Assembly: GCA_021292105.1 (NCBI GenBank)
Contig: CM037861.1
Location: 49,676,634 to 49,740,633, forward strand
Reading direction: 5' to 3'
Source: Anadara kagoshimensis
Taxonomy: Eukaryota; Mollusca; Bivalvia; Arcoida; Arcidae
Length of the DNA stretch: 64,000 nucleotides
Shown one piece after another: positions 23,679 through 36,507 of the stretch. Under the pieces are notes generated by a model. It was given only the letters and a program-made list of their open reading frames with translations, did not search any database and was not told the DNA's origin. The number at the start of each line of letters is the position of its first letter. Position 1 is the stretch's first letter. The position numbers and the translations under genes are program-made.

Positions 23679-24757
23679 CCGACACACATTGTAGAACAAT
23701 TTTTAAGATGATCAAATTGTTTACCTGAATTTATCTAAGGCATACTGTTAAGCATGTCTTATTTTGGAAGAATTTTAAAATCTGTTTAAAACAGATAATT
23801 ATTTTAAACAATGAACTGGGATATGCTTCTTTGTCTCAACTATCAGTTATCTGCATTGTACCATGTAGCTTTACCTGTTGATAAGTCATTTTTTTCAGTT
23901 GCAAGTTTCCTGCTACATTGAATACGTGGCTTTTTTCTTTTAACACTCAAAACGTACTTTCGGGAAAAGTATAAAAGTACAGAATCATTACTTTTCTTTC
24001 GGGATTTGAAATATTTGAAATGAGAAACAGTTAGCCTGATGAACTCAGAATACACATATATTTTAAACACAACAGTGATAAAAGATACAACAAAATTATT
24101 GAGTTACATTTCTTTGCTAACGCTATTTGTCATTTATAGTTACGGATCTCGTGGATGTTGAACCGAAATTGTACCGAATTGGGAATTCACAAATGTATAT
24201 GTTCTCTTAGGATTCATTAAATATATTTCTGCTGTCAAGTCCATTTCAGAAATTCTATTTGATGTCACAATCGCGTGTAATTAAACCTTTTGTACCCAAC
24301 TCTTAAAATTAAAGACAGAGAAAAAGTACTAAAAACGAGCTAAGACAACGTGACACGACAAATATAGATCAAAACCTATATCATAATGAGGTCTACAATT
24401 TGGCACAGAGTGCCTTTCACCATAGGAGATTAGACGTCCCTGGTATGGCACTTTAAGTACTATTTTCGCAAAGGATCATATCAAATGCAGCTTAAAGATT
24501 TTTAACGCTTTCTGAACACAACCACATAATAAATTGTTTAAACTTTTGACATCACAATAGTATTTCAACTGTTGACATCACAATAGTATTTAAGAAAACA
24601 TCATAGGCAATTACAACTTGTATATGACCTTCAAACGGTGGCAATTTGTCCACCGAAATACTCACGAAAAAATCGTATAAATTTCAAACGGAAATTTGTT
24701 TATCTGATTTTAAAAAGATTTAATTTTTAGGTAACTAATAAACGTCATTTTTTTCAG

Positions 24758-24936
24758 AAGGATCACTAAAGCGTTTTATTTCTACCCATAGTCAAGGTAA
24801 TACGTTTTCCGATGCAGTTAAACACCATCCAGATAAGAACAATTATAAGTCATATTTAATATGCCAGGATTACATAAGAGACAACTTCCAACCAATCGCT
24901 TTATCTGGAGAAGTAATTACATTTTTGCAACTATAA
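24758..24936 (+). CDS. Exon-like frame in the duplicated unit, unknown product
   Basis: A good acceptor (CATTTTTTTCAG, AG at 24756-24757) is followed by 58 open codons in the frame starting GGA at 24760, ending TAA at 24934-24936. A GAA/GTAATT donor-like site at about 24916 could end the exon earlier. The peptide begins SLKRFISTHSQGNTFSDAV and continues with a Tyr-, Lys- and Asp-rich segment containing YKSYLICQDYIRDNF, which looks like real protein rather than translated AT-rich DNA. Another frame opens after TTTATAG at 24140 (TDLVDVEPKLYRIGNSQMY); its only difference between units is GTG/GTA, a silent Val change. No family recognised. Confidence 0.35.
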
Positions 24937-25161
24937 ATTAAACTAACAATTCTTAAATTGTTCATTTAACACGATGTATTTTAGACAGATCAGTAATTAA
25001 AATTCTATTTTATAAATTGCTATCTTGCATGTAAATAGGAATGATTCATATTCGGTAATATTTTTATTCAGTAAAAACCATATTTCAAACTGTATCTGAA
25101 TAACTTTCTCGACATGAGCCAGCGCAAGTACGGACAGACCACAAAATCACAGATGAACGAA

Positions 25162-27446
25162 ACTCTACCAAGTGACCTGAATTATTGAATTGCAAGTTTT
25201 CATGATGGACTAAAGTACCAATTGCAATAGAAGCGATAGAGAAAAACAATCGTAATTTACGGAACTCCAGGAACAATGTTCTTCTGATTATAGAAACCAC
25301 TACTCTACACACTACATAAATTGGTGACATCATTGATATTATAATCATAGTCAGATTGATTTCCTATTCTTTGCATTGATCTAATATTTATTCATGACTG
25401 GCTTTTACTTGGAAATAACATATATAAAATTGCGCAAAAAATTGTTTATAACATTGTATCATGTTGCATTACCAGGTCCAAGCTAATACATTGTTTAAAT
25501 TTAAACATAAATCAAAAACTTTTTTGCAGAGTGCCATTGCATTGTTGTTGTGCATGTCATTGCAAATGTCACGGTCTGTTGGCACCTTATGACTACATCC
25601 GTGCACTACTCTGCCATACAATACATTTGCTTCCCTTTTTCATGGATGAAAAAATGGATTGACGATACAATTTATCATAAAGAAAAAATATATACTAGTA
25701 TTTCATTCATAGGTCGTTACTTTGTTGTTTGACATTAAGAATACAACATGTAGAAAACGCTAGATACTTTTATCGACTGCTAACACAAAAACAGTATTCC
25801 GTCATCTGTGCTATTGATCATGCAACCAATATATGTTAACACTGAAGACTAAGGGATTATTTAGAAAAGATACCCGAGATAAAAGTATTTGATAACACAG
25901 CTACACAATAGTGGGACAGTTTTAAATTATTACTAAAAGTGTTCATTTCCTCGTCAGTAGTGCTCCGACACACATTGTAGAACAATTTTTAAGATGATCA
26001 AATTGTTTACCTGGATTTATCTAAGGCATACTGTTAAGCATGTCTTATTTTGGAAGAATTTTAAAATCTATTTAAAACAGATAATTATTTTAAACAATGA
26101 ACTGGGATATGCTTCTTTGTCTCAACTATCAGTTATCTGCATTGTACCATGTAGCTTTACCTGTTGATAAGTCATTTTTTCAGTTGCAAGTTTCCTGCTA
26201 CATTGAATACGTGGCTTTTTTCTTTTAACACTCAAAACGTACTTTCGGGAAAAGTATAAAAGTACAGAATCATTACTTTTCTTTCGGGATTTGAAATATT
26301 TGAAATGAGAAACAGTTAGCCTGATGAACTCAGAATACACATATATTTTAAAACACAACAGTGATAAAAGATACAACAAAATTATTGAGTTACATTTCTT
26401 TGCTAACGCTATTTGTCATTTATAGTTACGGATCTCGTAGATGTTGAACCGAAATTGTACCGAATTGGGAATTCACAAATGTATATGTTCTCTTAGGATT
26501 CATTAAATATATTTCTGCTGTCAAGTCCATTTCAGAAATTCTATTTGATGTCACAATCGCGTGTAATTAAACCTTTTGTACCCAACTCTTAAAATTAAAG
26601 ACAGAGAAAAAGTACTAAAAACGAGCTAAGACAACGTGACACGACAAATATAGATCAAAACCTATATCATAATGAGGTCTACAATTTGGCACAGAGTGCC
26701 TTTCACCATAGGAGATTAGACGTCCCTGGTATGGCACTTTAAGTACTATTTTCGCAAAGGATCATATCAAATGCAGCTTAAAGATTTTTAACGCTTTCTG
26801 AACACAACCACATAATAAATTGTTTAAACTTTTGACATCACAATAGTATTTCAACTGTTGACATCACAATAGTATTTAAGAAAACATCATAGGCAATTAC
26901 AACTTGTATATGACCTTCAAACGGTGGCAATTTGTCCACCGAAATACTCACGAAAAAATCGTATAAATTTCAAACGGAAATTTGTTTATCTGATTTTAAA
27001 AAGATTTAATTTTTAGGTAACTAATAAACGTCATTTTTTCAGAAGGATCACTAAAGCGTTTTATTTCTACCCATAGTCAAGGTAATACGTTTTCCGATGC
27101 AGTTAAACACCATCCAGATAAGAACAATTATAAGTCATATTTAATATGCCAGGATTACATAAGAGACAACTTCCAACCAATCGCTTTATCTGGAGAAGTA
27201 ATTACATTTTTGCAACTATAAATTAAACTAACAATTCTTAAATTGTTCATTTAACACGATGTATTTTAGACAGATCAGTAATTAAAATTCTATTTTATAA
27301 ATTGCTATCTTGCATGTAAATAGGAATGATTCATATTCGGTAATATTTTTATTCAGTAAAAACCATATTTCAAACTGTATCTGAATAACTTTCTCGACAT
27401 GAGCCAGCGCAAGTACGGACAGACCACAAAATCACAGATGAACGAA
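25162..27446 (+). repeat. 2.29-kb tandem duplication, unit 2
   Basis: Second unit. It starts at CTACCAAGTGACC right after the end of unit 1 and ends at GATGAACGAAA before unique ACGAACTGTAAAC. The junction at 25161/25162 makes a chimeric minus-strand frame (25085-25348) with no independent meaning. Confidence 0.95.
27043..27221 (+). CDS. Second copy of the exon-like frame
   Basis: Same acceptor, frame and stop as 24758-24936, with no difference seen in the coding part. Either duplication is very recent or the segment is conserved. Product unknown. Confidence 0.35.
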
Positions 27447-28255
27447 ATAAAACGAACTGTAAACTACAATAATGATGTTAAATCTTTCATCCTCAGATAA
27501 GAGATAATAATATTAAATACAAATAAAATATTTAACTGTTAATCAGAGCTTTTTTTTAAAATAACAACTAGAAATAAAACATAAACTTAAGTACAATATT
27601 AAGTTTAAAAGATTTTTGACTTATGAGACCAAATAACAATCATCACTAAAAGTCAAATAGAATAAATAAGAAAAAACAATCATATTAATAAAAAAACAAA
27701 TGTTAAAAAAATCATTATTTTAAATGCACAATTTGATTTGTAATGAAACACATTTAGTCATAGGATCTGACAATATAATAAAATATACTTTGCTTCTGGA
27801 TTGTGATTCGTACATGGAACAATATATTTGTTTTTTGTTATTAATAATTAAATGCAATATAGAAAATAGCTGTTCAAAAAGCATAAACGACAATGACAAA
27901 GGCTATAGGAAGCAAACATATTTATAAAACATCAACTTCAAAAAACAAACATCTAATAGAATAACTAACTCCTGACTTTAGATGGCATAGTTATGACAGA
28001 ACCTTTTCACTAGTGTTAGTTTATTTATTTTGCAGGACCTTTACTATCTTACGTATTTAAAAATCAAAATGATGTCTAAATTGTGTTTGTTTGAACAGGA
28101 ATCTGTAAGAGTGTGGTTAATGACTGCGACAAAAATATTCTCAAAACAAGATAAAGATAAATATAAAAGTATTTCATCAGAAGGGTCAAAAGTAGATCCT
28201 TTGGGATAAATATATTTTGACCGTTAAAACTGGGATAAATAAAAAAGTAAGGATA
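27447..28255. other. No gene; short Penelope-like tail scrap
   Basis: Mostly unique AT-rich DNA. At 27786-27838 CTTTGCTTCTGGATTGTGAT followed by TCGTACATGGAA and TTTGTTTTTT is the last 50 bp of the Penelope-like tail, plus strand. Confidence 0.55.
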
Positions 28256-28650
28256 CAAAACAAACGCAACTAATCTATTTGCATGTCAATGCAACAATCA
28301 CAATTCAAAGCGATGTAAAACATGTGAAAACTGGTAGATTAAGTTAAACACGCGAACTTCCATGAAGGAAGTCAGGTCAAGTGTTTAGGAAGGGTAAGCA
28401 CATCCTGTTGATCTAGCTACACCCGTTGCGTCTGTATAAAAGTTTACGATGAAATGAAAATGGAATTATAGGAGGTCATATATATCCATAGTAATTTTGG
28501 ATACAGAGTGTGATAACGGCCATAAAACTTAATAAGGTCCTTGATAAGCGAGGAATACATTATCCCGTTCTAAACATTTATCTGTAAGACGATTGCTTTA
28601 TTGTATAAAGCTCCCGTTGTGGGAACAAGCTCTAAAAAGTGTATTAATTA
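28256..28650 (-). mobile_element. Penelope-like 3' end
   Basis: Tail in reverse (AATCACAATTCAAAGCGATG, ACGCGAACTTCCATGAAGGA, GATCTAGCTACACCCG), then the decayed RT C-terminus up to GCTCCCGTTGTGGGAACAAG. It may belong with the RT fragment at 29970-30180, with about 1.3 kb of other DNA between. Confidence 0.75.
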
Positions 28651-29904
28651 ACCGTAAAACAAAGACAAGCAACGGAAGCAGGTTTATGGCTGCATTGAAA
28701 GGAATGATGACAAAAATTAATGTATCACGGTTGACATACAGCTTCAACAGTAGCCTTCCGTGGGTGTAATAATTTAGGTATTAGCCAAAATATGAAGCTT
28801 TAACTTGATATAAAGAGCTAACACATGGCATGTTAGAGCAATTTCAAGAAGTTGTATATAGCATGTTAGAGCAAACATTTCCAAACATAAATAATAAAAA
28901 AATTTTATTACGCCTATGTAAGCAATATATCTAGTTTATATTCATTTAATCTTTTCAGATTTCAGATTTATGCCTTGCTTAGTTAGCAATTCGCACACTG
29001 AATTAGTCACGTAGTCTAGCAGGGTTGCTATAAAAACTAAGATTTATCATAAAAAATTAAGTTTCAATTGTAATGATATCTTATATTTCAACTTTTTATG
29101 TTTTAAACATGATTTTATTTCATGATTCTTTCCTTTTAACGCCGTCGAATATAATATTCTTACATTGTCGGGAATACATATATAGCTAGATGAACTATAA
29201 AGCTTTTGTTAAATGACAAAAGAATCAGCTCAAATATGAAGCTATTTTCGTACACAATACACCTGTTTTAACAAACAGAAATAACAAACGAAGAAAAAGT
29301 GATTTTTGTGGCATTCGTACTAGACATGCGATTGTCAGCGAGATTAACAATTGAACAATTAATACTTCTCTCTTTAACTTTGAAGGTATCAAAAAAAAGA
29401 ATTAACGTTGCAATAATGATTTGCTGGAAAAAATTCATTTTAATAACTGTTCTGGTAGATGGACAATGTTGCATGCTCTTTGAATGTGACAATAAACCTT
29501 CTCAATAGAAATACATAATCATTTCATGTTTGTAAAATCTTGAAATGTAAAATTTAAAATATACCCAATATATTTTGTCAAGGAGAAAACGTAATTTAAT
29601 CGAAATTAAGAACAGCATTTTTTAAAAATATTTTTGGGGGTGTTCGTTATGATGCTTTGCAAAATTTTGTTGATTTGATGTGCTTGGATAGCTCAATATA
29701 CAATACCTTTTTAACACTATAAACGTGAGGTGACATAGTTGTGAAAGTACTAATTGAAATAGAGTCAGTTGTTGATCACTGTTGTAAAAATGGTTGCTAA
29801 TATTGAAGAAATACGAACTTATATTAAACTGTTTACAAAACTCGATCACTTGGTAATACAATTTGTTTTACTTAACTGGCAGAATTATTGGGTTTGATAA
29901 TGTA
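28651..29904. other. No feature recognised
   Basis: AT-rich. Opposed short frames at 29268-29508 overlap on the two strands; the minus one has a hydrophobic N-terminus (MNFFQQIIIATLILFF) but no splice or promoter support. Confidence 0.45.
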
Positions 29905-30180
29905 TCTTATGAGACAGTAGAGAATAACGAAACAATGCAAAGCGTTTTAGCACTGTGGTATAATACACATTACATATTAAACATCTCTCGTGTCTGTATA
30001 TGACGAATGATTCGGCGACATACTTTCTCAATGTTCTGCATCGATTCTGCTTCATAAGAATAAAGAAGCAAATCAGCAAGCAATGGTACACAGTTTGTTT
30101 CCATTGGAATACCGATTGTTTCCTGGAGAGGTATATTACCAAAACAAACAAATATGTCTATCAAAAACTCTAACATTTAT
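29905..30180 (-). pseudogene. Penelope-like RT fragment
   Basis: The minus strand at 30176-29970 encodes QETIGIPMETNCVPLLADLL and YSYEAESMQNIEK, the central RT block, with Gly changed to Glu in IPMGT. Frames are broken downstream. Remains of a dead copy. Confidence 0.75.
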
Positions 30181-30744
30181 TAAATTTTAAAAAGTCTATT
30201 CTTCTCGCCTTCAACACAAAATATTAAATGTTATATAATCATCTTAATAAATTAAATAGTTAATAAATAATATTGCTTACAGATTTAAAACTATAGCAAC
30301 CAATCATAAACAATATGTATCAATGTCCAATCACAATCCTTAATCAGAAATTTTCTTGGAACATTCGGAAAAAATCAATATTCAAGTAAGATTAAACAAA
30401 CTGGGTTCCCTAATTTTATAAAAACCCTTGAATTACTCGTTTAATAGCTATTTATAGTAACCGTTCTTTAAAAAGACCTATTACTTCTGCTCTCCAGATG
30501 TTAAAATTCACATAACTGTAACATAGAATACCCTAATAACTGTGTACAATATGTTCGGAATGTATATATTCTATTAGAGTGTCATCGATCCTGTAATAAT
30601 GTTTCTAATTTTAGCATCAGTTCCTATTTTTTGACAGTTTATATATTACATGATCAAATTACAAACGATCTTAAAAAGAAATGATGTTTCTACAGAGAGA
30701 TACGTGGGCTCTTTATGTGTAAAAGGCTCCAATTAATAAAAAAA

Positions 30745-31125
30745 CAAACATACTGATCCATGTGATCCGAATCACAACCCAAATGGAAAATAAAGAAATT
30801 GAAACTGACATGTAAGGTTAAACACGTGAACTTCCAACAGTTCCTCCTATTTAGCTAAGTACGCCCGTCATGTGTTTAATTAAAATTAAGTAAAAGGAAC
30901 ATGGAACTATGGGAAGTCAAACATATCCAGGCCAATCCTGGACACAGAGACATCAAAACAAAGCGGGTGTAGATAGCTAAACAGGTGGCTTACACTTCCG
31001 GAGCACCCGGTCTTACTTCTCTGGTGGAAGTTCACGAGTTTGACTAACTTGTCAGTTTCATACTTTTTACTTTGTTTCTTAATTGTGATTCGGAAATGGA
31101 TTAGTATGTTTGTTTTTGATTGAAA
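30745..31125. mobile_element. Two Penelope-like 3' ends back to back
   Basis: A minus-strand tail (30745-30957, with its RT side at GACACAGAGACATCAA) is joined a few bases later to a plus-strand tail (30961-31125, starting AAGCGGGTGTAGATAGCTAA). The result is an inverted pair whose 3' ends point outward. Confidence 0.75.
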
Positions 31126-31654
31126 CTGGCATATATATTTCATTGCCACCTATTATGAAATGTATACATTCATTGATGAATATCCAATGCTTTATTACAT
31201 TTCACAATTTACTATATTTTCTGTTTGTTTTATATCTTAATAGGATGAAAGGTAAAAATATTTCCATATTTTTCAGTTCTTTATTGAAGTAGCTAAAACT
31301 ATTTTAAAAAGGTGGATTATATCCATAAACAGAAATTTTAATTATATTAGTTTGTTGATAAATCATTTGGACTTGCAATATAATATCTGATGGATGCGAC
31401 GCAGTTATTGAAATGAAAATGATTTATTTATCAAAGACAACGATAGTTAATCTTAAAAGATTGATGATTCAATTCACACGATTTTTACAACGTGTAAACT
31501 TCTTATCAATAAACGCTTGAAGCAAATTCATTAGTAATATAATACGGTGTGAAAAAGTTATTTGAACATGGCTATATAATGATTAAACTTTTAATTTTTT
31601 TTTATTAAGGGTCATATGTAATGTGCCCCTATTAACATTAGTAGCTATATCTAC
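31126..31654. other. No feature recognised
   Basis: AT-rich, no gene seen. Confidence 0.5.
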
Positions 31655-31840
31655 AGTAAAACCTGTCTTAGAGGCCCCCTCTCTGTAAGAGCCACCTGCT
31701 TATAAAGGCCAGTAAAATTCTATTCCAATTGTTCTTTATTCTTATTATTTGAACCTGTATATAAAGGTCACCTGCAAATAAAGGCCACTTTTACTGGTTT
31801 CCTTGGGTGGCCTTTATCGACAGGTTAGACTCTATTGTAA
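31655..31840. mobile_element. MITE-like element ending in TACAGTAAAACCTGTC
   Basis: Inverted ends TACAGTAAAACCTGTCTTA and CGACAGGTTAGACTCTATTGTA-like (imperfect) enclose repeats of the type ACCTGCTTATAAAGGCCA. No coding frame. This kind of repeat is widespread in invertebrates; superfamily not assigned here. Confidence 0.6.
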
Positions 31841-31842
31841 TC

Positions 31843-31848
<6 letters not shown>

Positions 31849-31877
<29 letters not shown>
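31849..31877. repeat. (TA)n microsatellite
   Basis: About 14 TA repeats. Confidence 0.9.
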
Positions 31878-31880
<3 letters not shown>

Positions 31881-33339
31881 GAACAGAGGTATTTAACTTT
31901 TCACATGTACCTCGCACACTCAAAGTAAATAGATATATTTATACAAGAAAATAGAAGGAATAATGAGACGTCTGATTGTATAGTAAAAATTGGACAAACA
32001 CTAGAGTAAATGTCCTTTAGCGTAGAAATAGAAATTAAATGGTCACGCTACCATCGAATTTTTTAACAACCAGTTAACATAGAATTTAATATAAATTTTT
32101 ATAGAAACTGTTTTGGAAGTTGTCTTTATTGATCTTGTGATAACTTAACAAGATTATCATAAAGTATATGCAATATTCCCTGTTTGATATACTAATTAAT
32201 AGAAGCAGCATCAAATGCAAACAAAAGCACTTCTTAAAAATTGACGAATAATTTTGAATTTTAGATACCGGTGTCAATTGAACAAGATTTTAGAAGATAT
32301 TTGTAGATTATCGGAATTACAATCGTAAAAATAAGTACAGGAGCTGAAACATGTTGATATCATAGAAGATAGCCCTGTGAAAATGACCAGTCAGCTAAGG
32401 AAAGTTAATAAAGGATGTCTACAGTTTTTGTGTGAGCCATCGACCCATAGGCATATTGATAAAAAAAGTAATTTTAACCAATATTTCATTGGTGTAAATT
32501 TTGACTTGGATGAAATTTAGCTAAGGGTCATTTCCTTATAATTTCCGTAGACATCCTTTTAAATCCAAAGTCATTGCTTTACTTCAGCAATATTATAAAT
32601 TGTAATTGTAAATACAGACAAAGAAACTAAGATTTGATATCCAACCTGTTTACTTTGGCTGATATTAGTTCTTTTTAGTATAAATTTTTAGGGATATATT
32701 TCAACTTAGGTTTTGTTTCTCTGAATTCGAGAGTATGGTCCAAATGCGTTCTTTTACTTTATGTTCTATGGATACTTCAGGTATGGATCACATTCCAAGA
32801 TTAACTTTAACCCATGACGTTTTAAAAACACTGAAATAAATCATGGAAATGTAAAACATAGGATTTTGGTAATTGTAGCTTGCAATCTGTCGATGAAGCA
32901 TTAAATCTGAACAAAACAGTCATCAGTTCTTACATAATACTTACTATGTTATGTATCGTGTTGGTCGTAAATCATTCTCAAATTGCTTATATTCCCATTA
33001 TTGTTTTTACTAGTAACAAACGTTCACAAACGATTTAGTAAAATATATATCTGATTTATTTTATTTATGCATTCTTCTGTGTGAACGATTTTGCAATGGT
33101 TTACATATAACATATTACAGCTATATACACAGCGATGTGTGTGGGTGAAACGACATGCATGTACACTTTTATGAGAAAAATATCTTTTCTTATTGTTTTT
33201 GTTAATTCCTTAACCATACACAAGGACATTGAACATGTAATAAATGATCGTTTTAATGTTTAACTACAGCGTGATGCATTTGTTATACTACATACAACCT
33301 TTCATTTTGACATTTGCATAAAAAACTTCAATGAATAGT
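31878..33339. other. No gene recognised
   Basis: AT-rich, nothing supported. The 63-codon minus frame at 32086-32277 is hydrophobic but without splice or start context. Confidence 0.5.
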
Positions 33340-34018
33340 CTTGTATAGGCGACCAACATTGACATGTTCACTTGACGTTTTATTAGGAGTATTGAGAAAG
33401 GAGAATCCACCAAAAACATATTAAGATTAATAAGTTAGTACATACACAGTGCACAGGTGTATAGGTAAACAACTTTGATCTGTCCGCTTAACCTTTCATT
33501 TAAATATTTATCATGGACCAAGTAAATCTATGTATAGGGATCACAGGTCTTTGAATGGTATATATCATGAGATATACTCACCTCATAGAGTATACCTGTG
33601 TACTGTATAGGTATTAATTTGGATCTTAACACTTATTGGGTGGATCCTCCTATATGAACATTCGTAATAAAAGGTCAAGCGGACAGGTCAAAGTTGTTTA
33701 CCTATACTCTATGAGGTAACAATTTTCCATGGTGTATACACAATAAATACCTGTATTCCCTATACATAGATGCTCATTGTCCGTTTGTTCATATAGACAA
33801 AAACCAATCGCATGTTTTACCTTCAATTTAAATATTTTTTACAAGTACATTCATGTAAAGGCTACACATGTGTTTATCCATCTACATCATTGAAAACATT
33901 CATTATGTATTAACTGAGAATCCTAACACTATCCATGCATTGGATGGGTCATCAAAAATGAATATTCGTAATAAAAGGTCAAGCGGACAAGTTAATGTTG
34001 TTTGTCTAGCCTCGATTC
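33340..34018. mobile_element. Composite cluster of the GGTAAACAACATTGAC TIR family
   Basis: Segments occur in order A (33341-33465), B (33466-33587), A' (33590-33709, reverse of A), B' (from 33712, reverse of B, decayed), followed by another half ending AAGCGGACAAGTTAATGTTG. The A B A' B' order equals that at 58235-58742 and fits a full element inserted in inverse orientation into the middle of another. Confidence 0.65.
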
Positions 34019-34047
34019 GTTTCTGCTAACTTAAAGTACACTAAAAC

Positions 34048-34410
34048 GCAGTAGCCTAATGGATAAGACGCCAGTCTACAAATCTTGAGTCTCTCACCGC
34101 TGGGAGTTCGAGTCGCTTAGACCACATAAGGTAAAGTGAATTGTTCATGCCGTTGGCTTTTACTGGTTCATCTGGTATTAGTATAATGTGACTGGGGGAG
34201 TGGTACGTTTGTCTGCGGCGTACTGACTCAGTGAGCTAGCACCTTAAAGTCGCCCTGAGTGCGCGCTGGTACAAGGCAGATCATAAAACACACTCGCACT
34301 TCGTATGCATACAAGAACTTGTTCATAGATTAATCAATAGAGATTAATAAAATAGTTCTTGTCGCGAATAGTTTAAAAAATTGCTGATGTGACATTAAGC
34401 AACATTCAAC
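34048..34410 (+). mobile_element. tRNA-headed SINE, family 1
   Basis: The head has A box TAGCCTAATGGATAAGACG and B box GGGAGTTCGAGTCGC. The body is shared with 47491-47835 (GTGACTG, GCGTACTGA, CACCTTAAAGTCGCCC) and the 3' part has GACATTAAGCAA. Transcription by RNA polymerase III from the internal promoter is expected for such elements. Confidence 0.8.
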
Positions 34411-35775
34411 TAAAACGTTGTCCCGAATACAATACACCTTTATGGTCTTCGATGCTTTAGGTCAATGGTACCATCTGATTTGTCCCCCTTGTTAGATAGA
34501 GGGGTATAAGAAGGGCATTATTCTAATTATGTTTGGAATAATTAATATATATATATTTTTTTTCTTTCTTACAACAAAACAATTGATAGTTAATCGCTAA
34601 GTAAGTAAGGTCTTTTAAATGCATTATAATTACTCCCGCCAATACATCGAGAACACTGATTAAAATTGCAAAGATACCAGAAAAAGAGTGTGTACAAGAA
34701 TTCACCTTTATTTGGATTGTTTTGTTTTCGTTGGAACCTTGTGTAGTTAAGTTCATTCTATTGATAAAGAAAAACTATTTAACTGAATTATTTGATACGT
34801 ATCAGACGAGAGTTGTATTAATGTCATCATGCGCTTCATGTGCTTTAAATATACCAGATTTAATGTTTTACTTTGCTTTGGGATTGTGGTTTGGACATTG
34901 ATTGGTATGTTTGTTTTGAATATAATTTGGATGATTGTATGTTTGGTATTTTTCAAATACCTCAAATAACCATGTTGCTCTCTTATAATTACTGGTAATT
35001 TGACACGTTTACAGCCAATCTTAAATATTTACGAAATTAACTTTACTTCTTCCCGTTTAAATCAAAGAACATTGTTCAGTTAATCAGACGAATATTGTTT
35101 AAAATTACCTGTATTAAAATTTGCACCTTAATACGCAAGAGGAATTGATTTTTAAGAAAAGATATTTTCTCAGTTGTTGAACACAATCTGATTAGTTTTT
35201 TTCTTTTTGTGAATTTAAATACGTGGTTAACATTTAAGTAAACAGTTATAGTTACAATGCAAAATATCAGGTATTATTGCTATTTAAAAAAAGACATATA
35301 CCTCGATATCGACAAAATATTCAACTTCTCTCACTAATTTGAACACGACTTGAAGACATATTAGTGTCTTGGGTTTTATACTAAGATTTATAAATTTTAC
35401 CCCTTTCTAATCCCGTTTGCAATAAACCACAAACATACAGAACCATGACCAATCTTTGCCTATTAGTTATTTGTTATATGACGTAATAATGATGTATGAA
35501 TTAGGTGTTCATTATATGGTTATAGCCTGGCATAGTCTTCGTTGCTTTGTAATTTCCCAGTATAGCTTTAGCCATTTGTCCCCCCTCTCTAAATGTCTGT
35601 GTGTTTATTATCTGTATCGGAGAGCAAACAGACACATGTATGCATAGTAATCCAATGCGTAGTATTGCATGATTTGCCTTTATGCAATGCATAAACGAAC
35701 AAAAAATTAGAAAGTTGTAGTCTTTGATAATTAAATTCGGCACAATCCTAAGATACTTTTTCTATCTTCAGTTTA
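34411..35775. other. AT-rich stretch with one Penelope-like tail scrap
   Basis: At 34855-34921 the plus strand carries the last part of the Penelope-like tail (TTTACTTTGCTTTGGGATTG to GGTATGTTTGTTTTGAAT). No gene elsewhere in the stretch. Confidence 0.55.
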
Positions 35776-36095
35776 ATCTCCTTAAGTGGGAGGTCATGGG
35801 GTTAGGTCGTGGGGTTGAACCCCGACCGGGTCTGATCATAGACTTGAAATTGGATAGCGATTGTTCTTTCGCCAAGCACTCAGCATTACGAAACGAAAGT
35901 CACTGTTCTTTCGGTTGGCAATTTAAAATAAACGAAGTCCCGTGTCACTGTAGGCGAGGCACGATAAAGAACAAAGCTGTATAATGTCGTCAGCGCAACG
36001 TACTTGCAAAATTTATGCACCTTTGACTATATCTGATGACGTCTCGAAATAAGTGAAATATTCTTGCCTGAGACGTTAAACACCATCACTCAACT
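35776..36095 (+). mobile_element. SINE, family 2 (tail GACGTTAAACACC)
   Basis: B-box-like GGGGTTGAACCCCGACC at 35811-35827, then a body shared with five other copies (CGAAAGTCAC, TGTCACTGTAGGCG, GGCACGATAAAGAACAAAGC, AGCGCAACGTAC) and the tail TTGCCTGAGACGTTAAACACC in part. The 5' A box is lost. Confidence 0.8.
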
Positions 36096-36507
36096 CTTAT
36101 ATTTGTTTGGCATTTTTCATCCAATGCCCATGCTTACTTCGGCTTTATAATAGATTTTCTGCCTGCACTGTTATTATCTTCTGCCGTATATCATTTTCTG
36201 TTGATAAAAAATATATAATATCTTAATCAAAATAATGATAATAATAAGATTTTGTAGCAAGTATAAATAGGGTAAGAATTCGGTGAGATAATTTTGTTCT
36301 CTTATTTGGTTCAAACTGGTCTAGGAAGAAAGAAATTATAATTGCTTCAAAATCATTACACGCAAACCCTACATTAGTGCCTTGATTTGTCGTTAAGACT
36401 TCCTGCAAGTATTAAATCATTCCAGTAAACGTAATTATCAAGAAAAAATTTATCTGGTAAAACTCATATATTGGAAAACCTGGATTGGACTTTAGACATG
36501 TACTTAA

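Larger units (their letters stand above)
22876..25161 (+). repeat. 2.29-kb tandem duplication, unit 1
   Basis: From CTACCAAGTGACCTG to GATGAACGAAA this is repeated at 25162-27446 with an offset of 2286 bp near the left side and only scattered differences (for example CGTACGTAAT versus CGTAAT, and a lost T in a T-run). The unit includes a hammerhead half-motif (23656-23678) and exon-like frames at 24140-24210 and 24758-24936. Confidence 0.95.
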
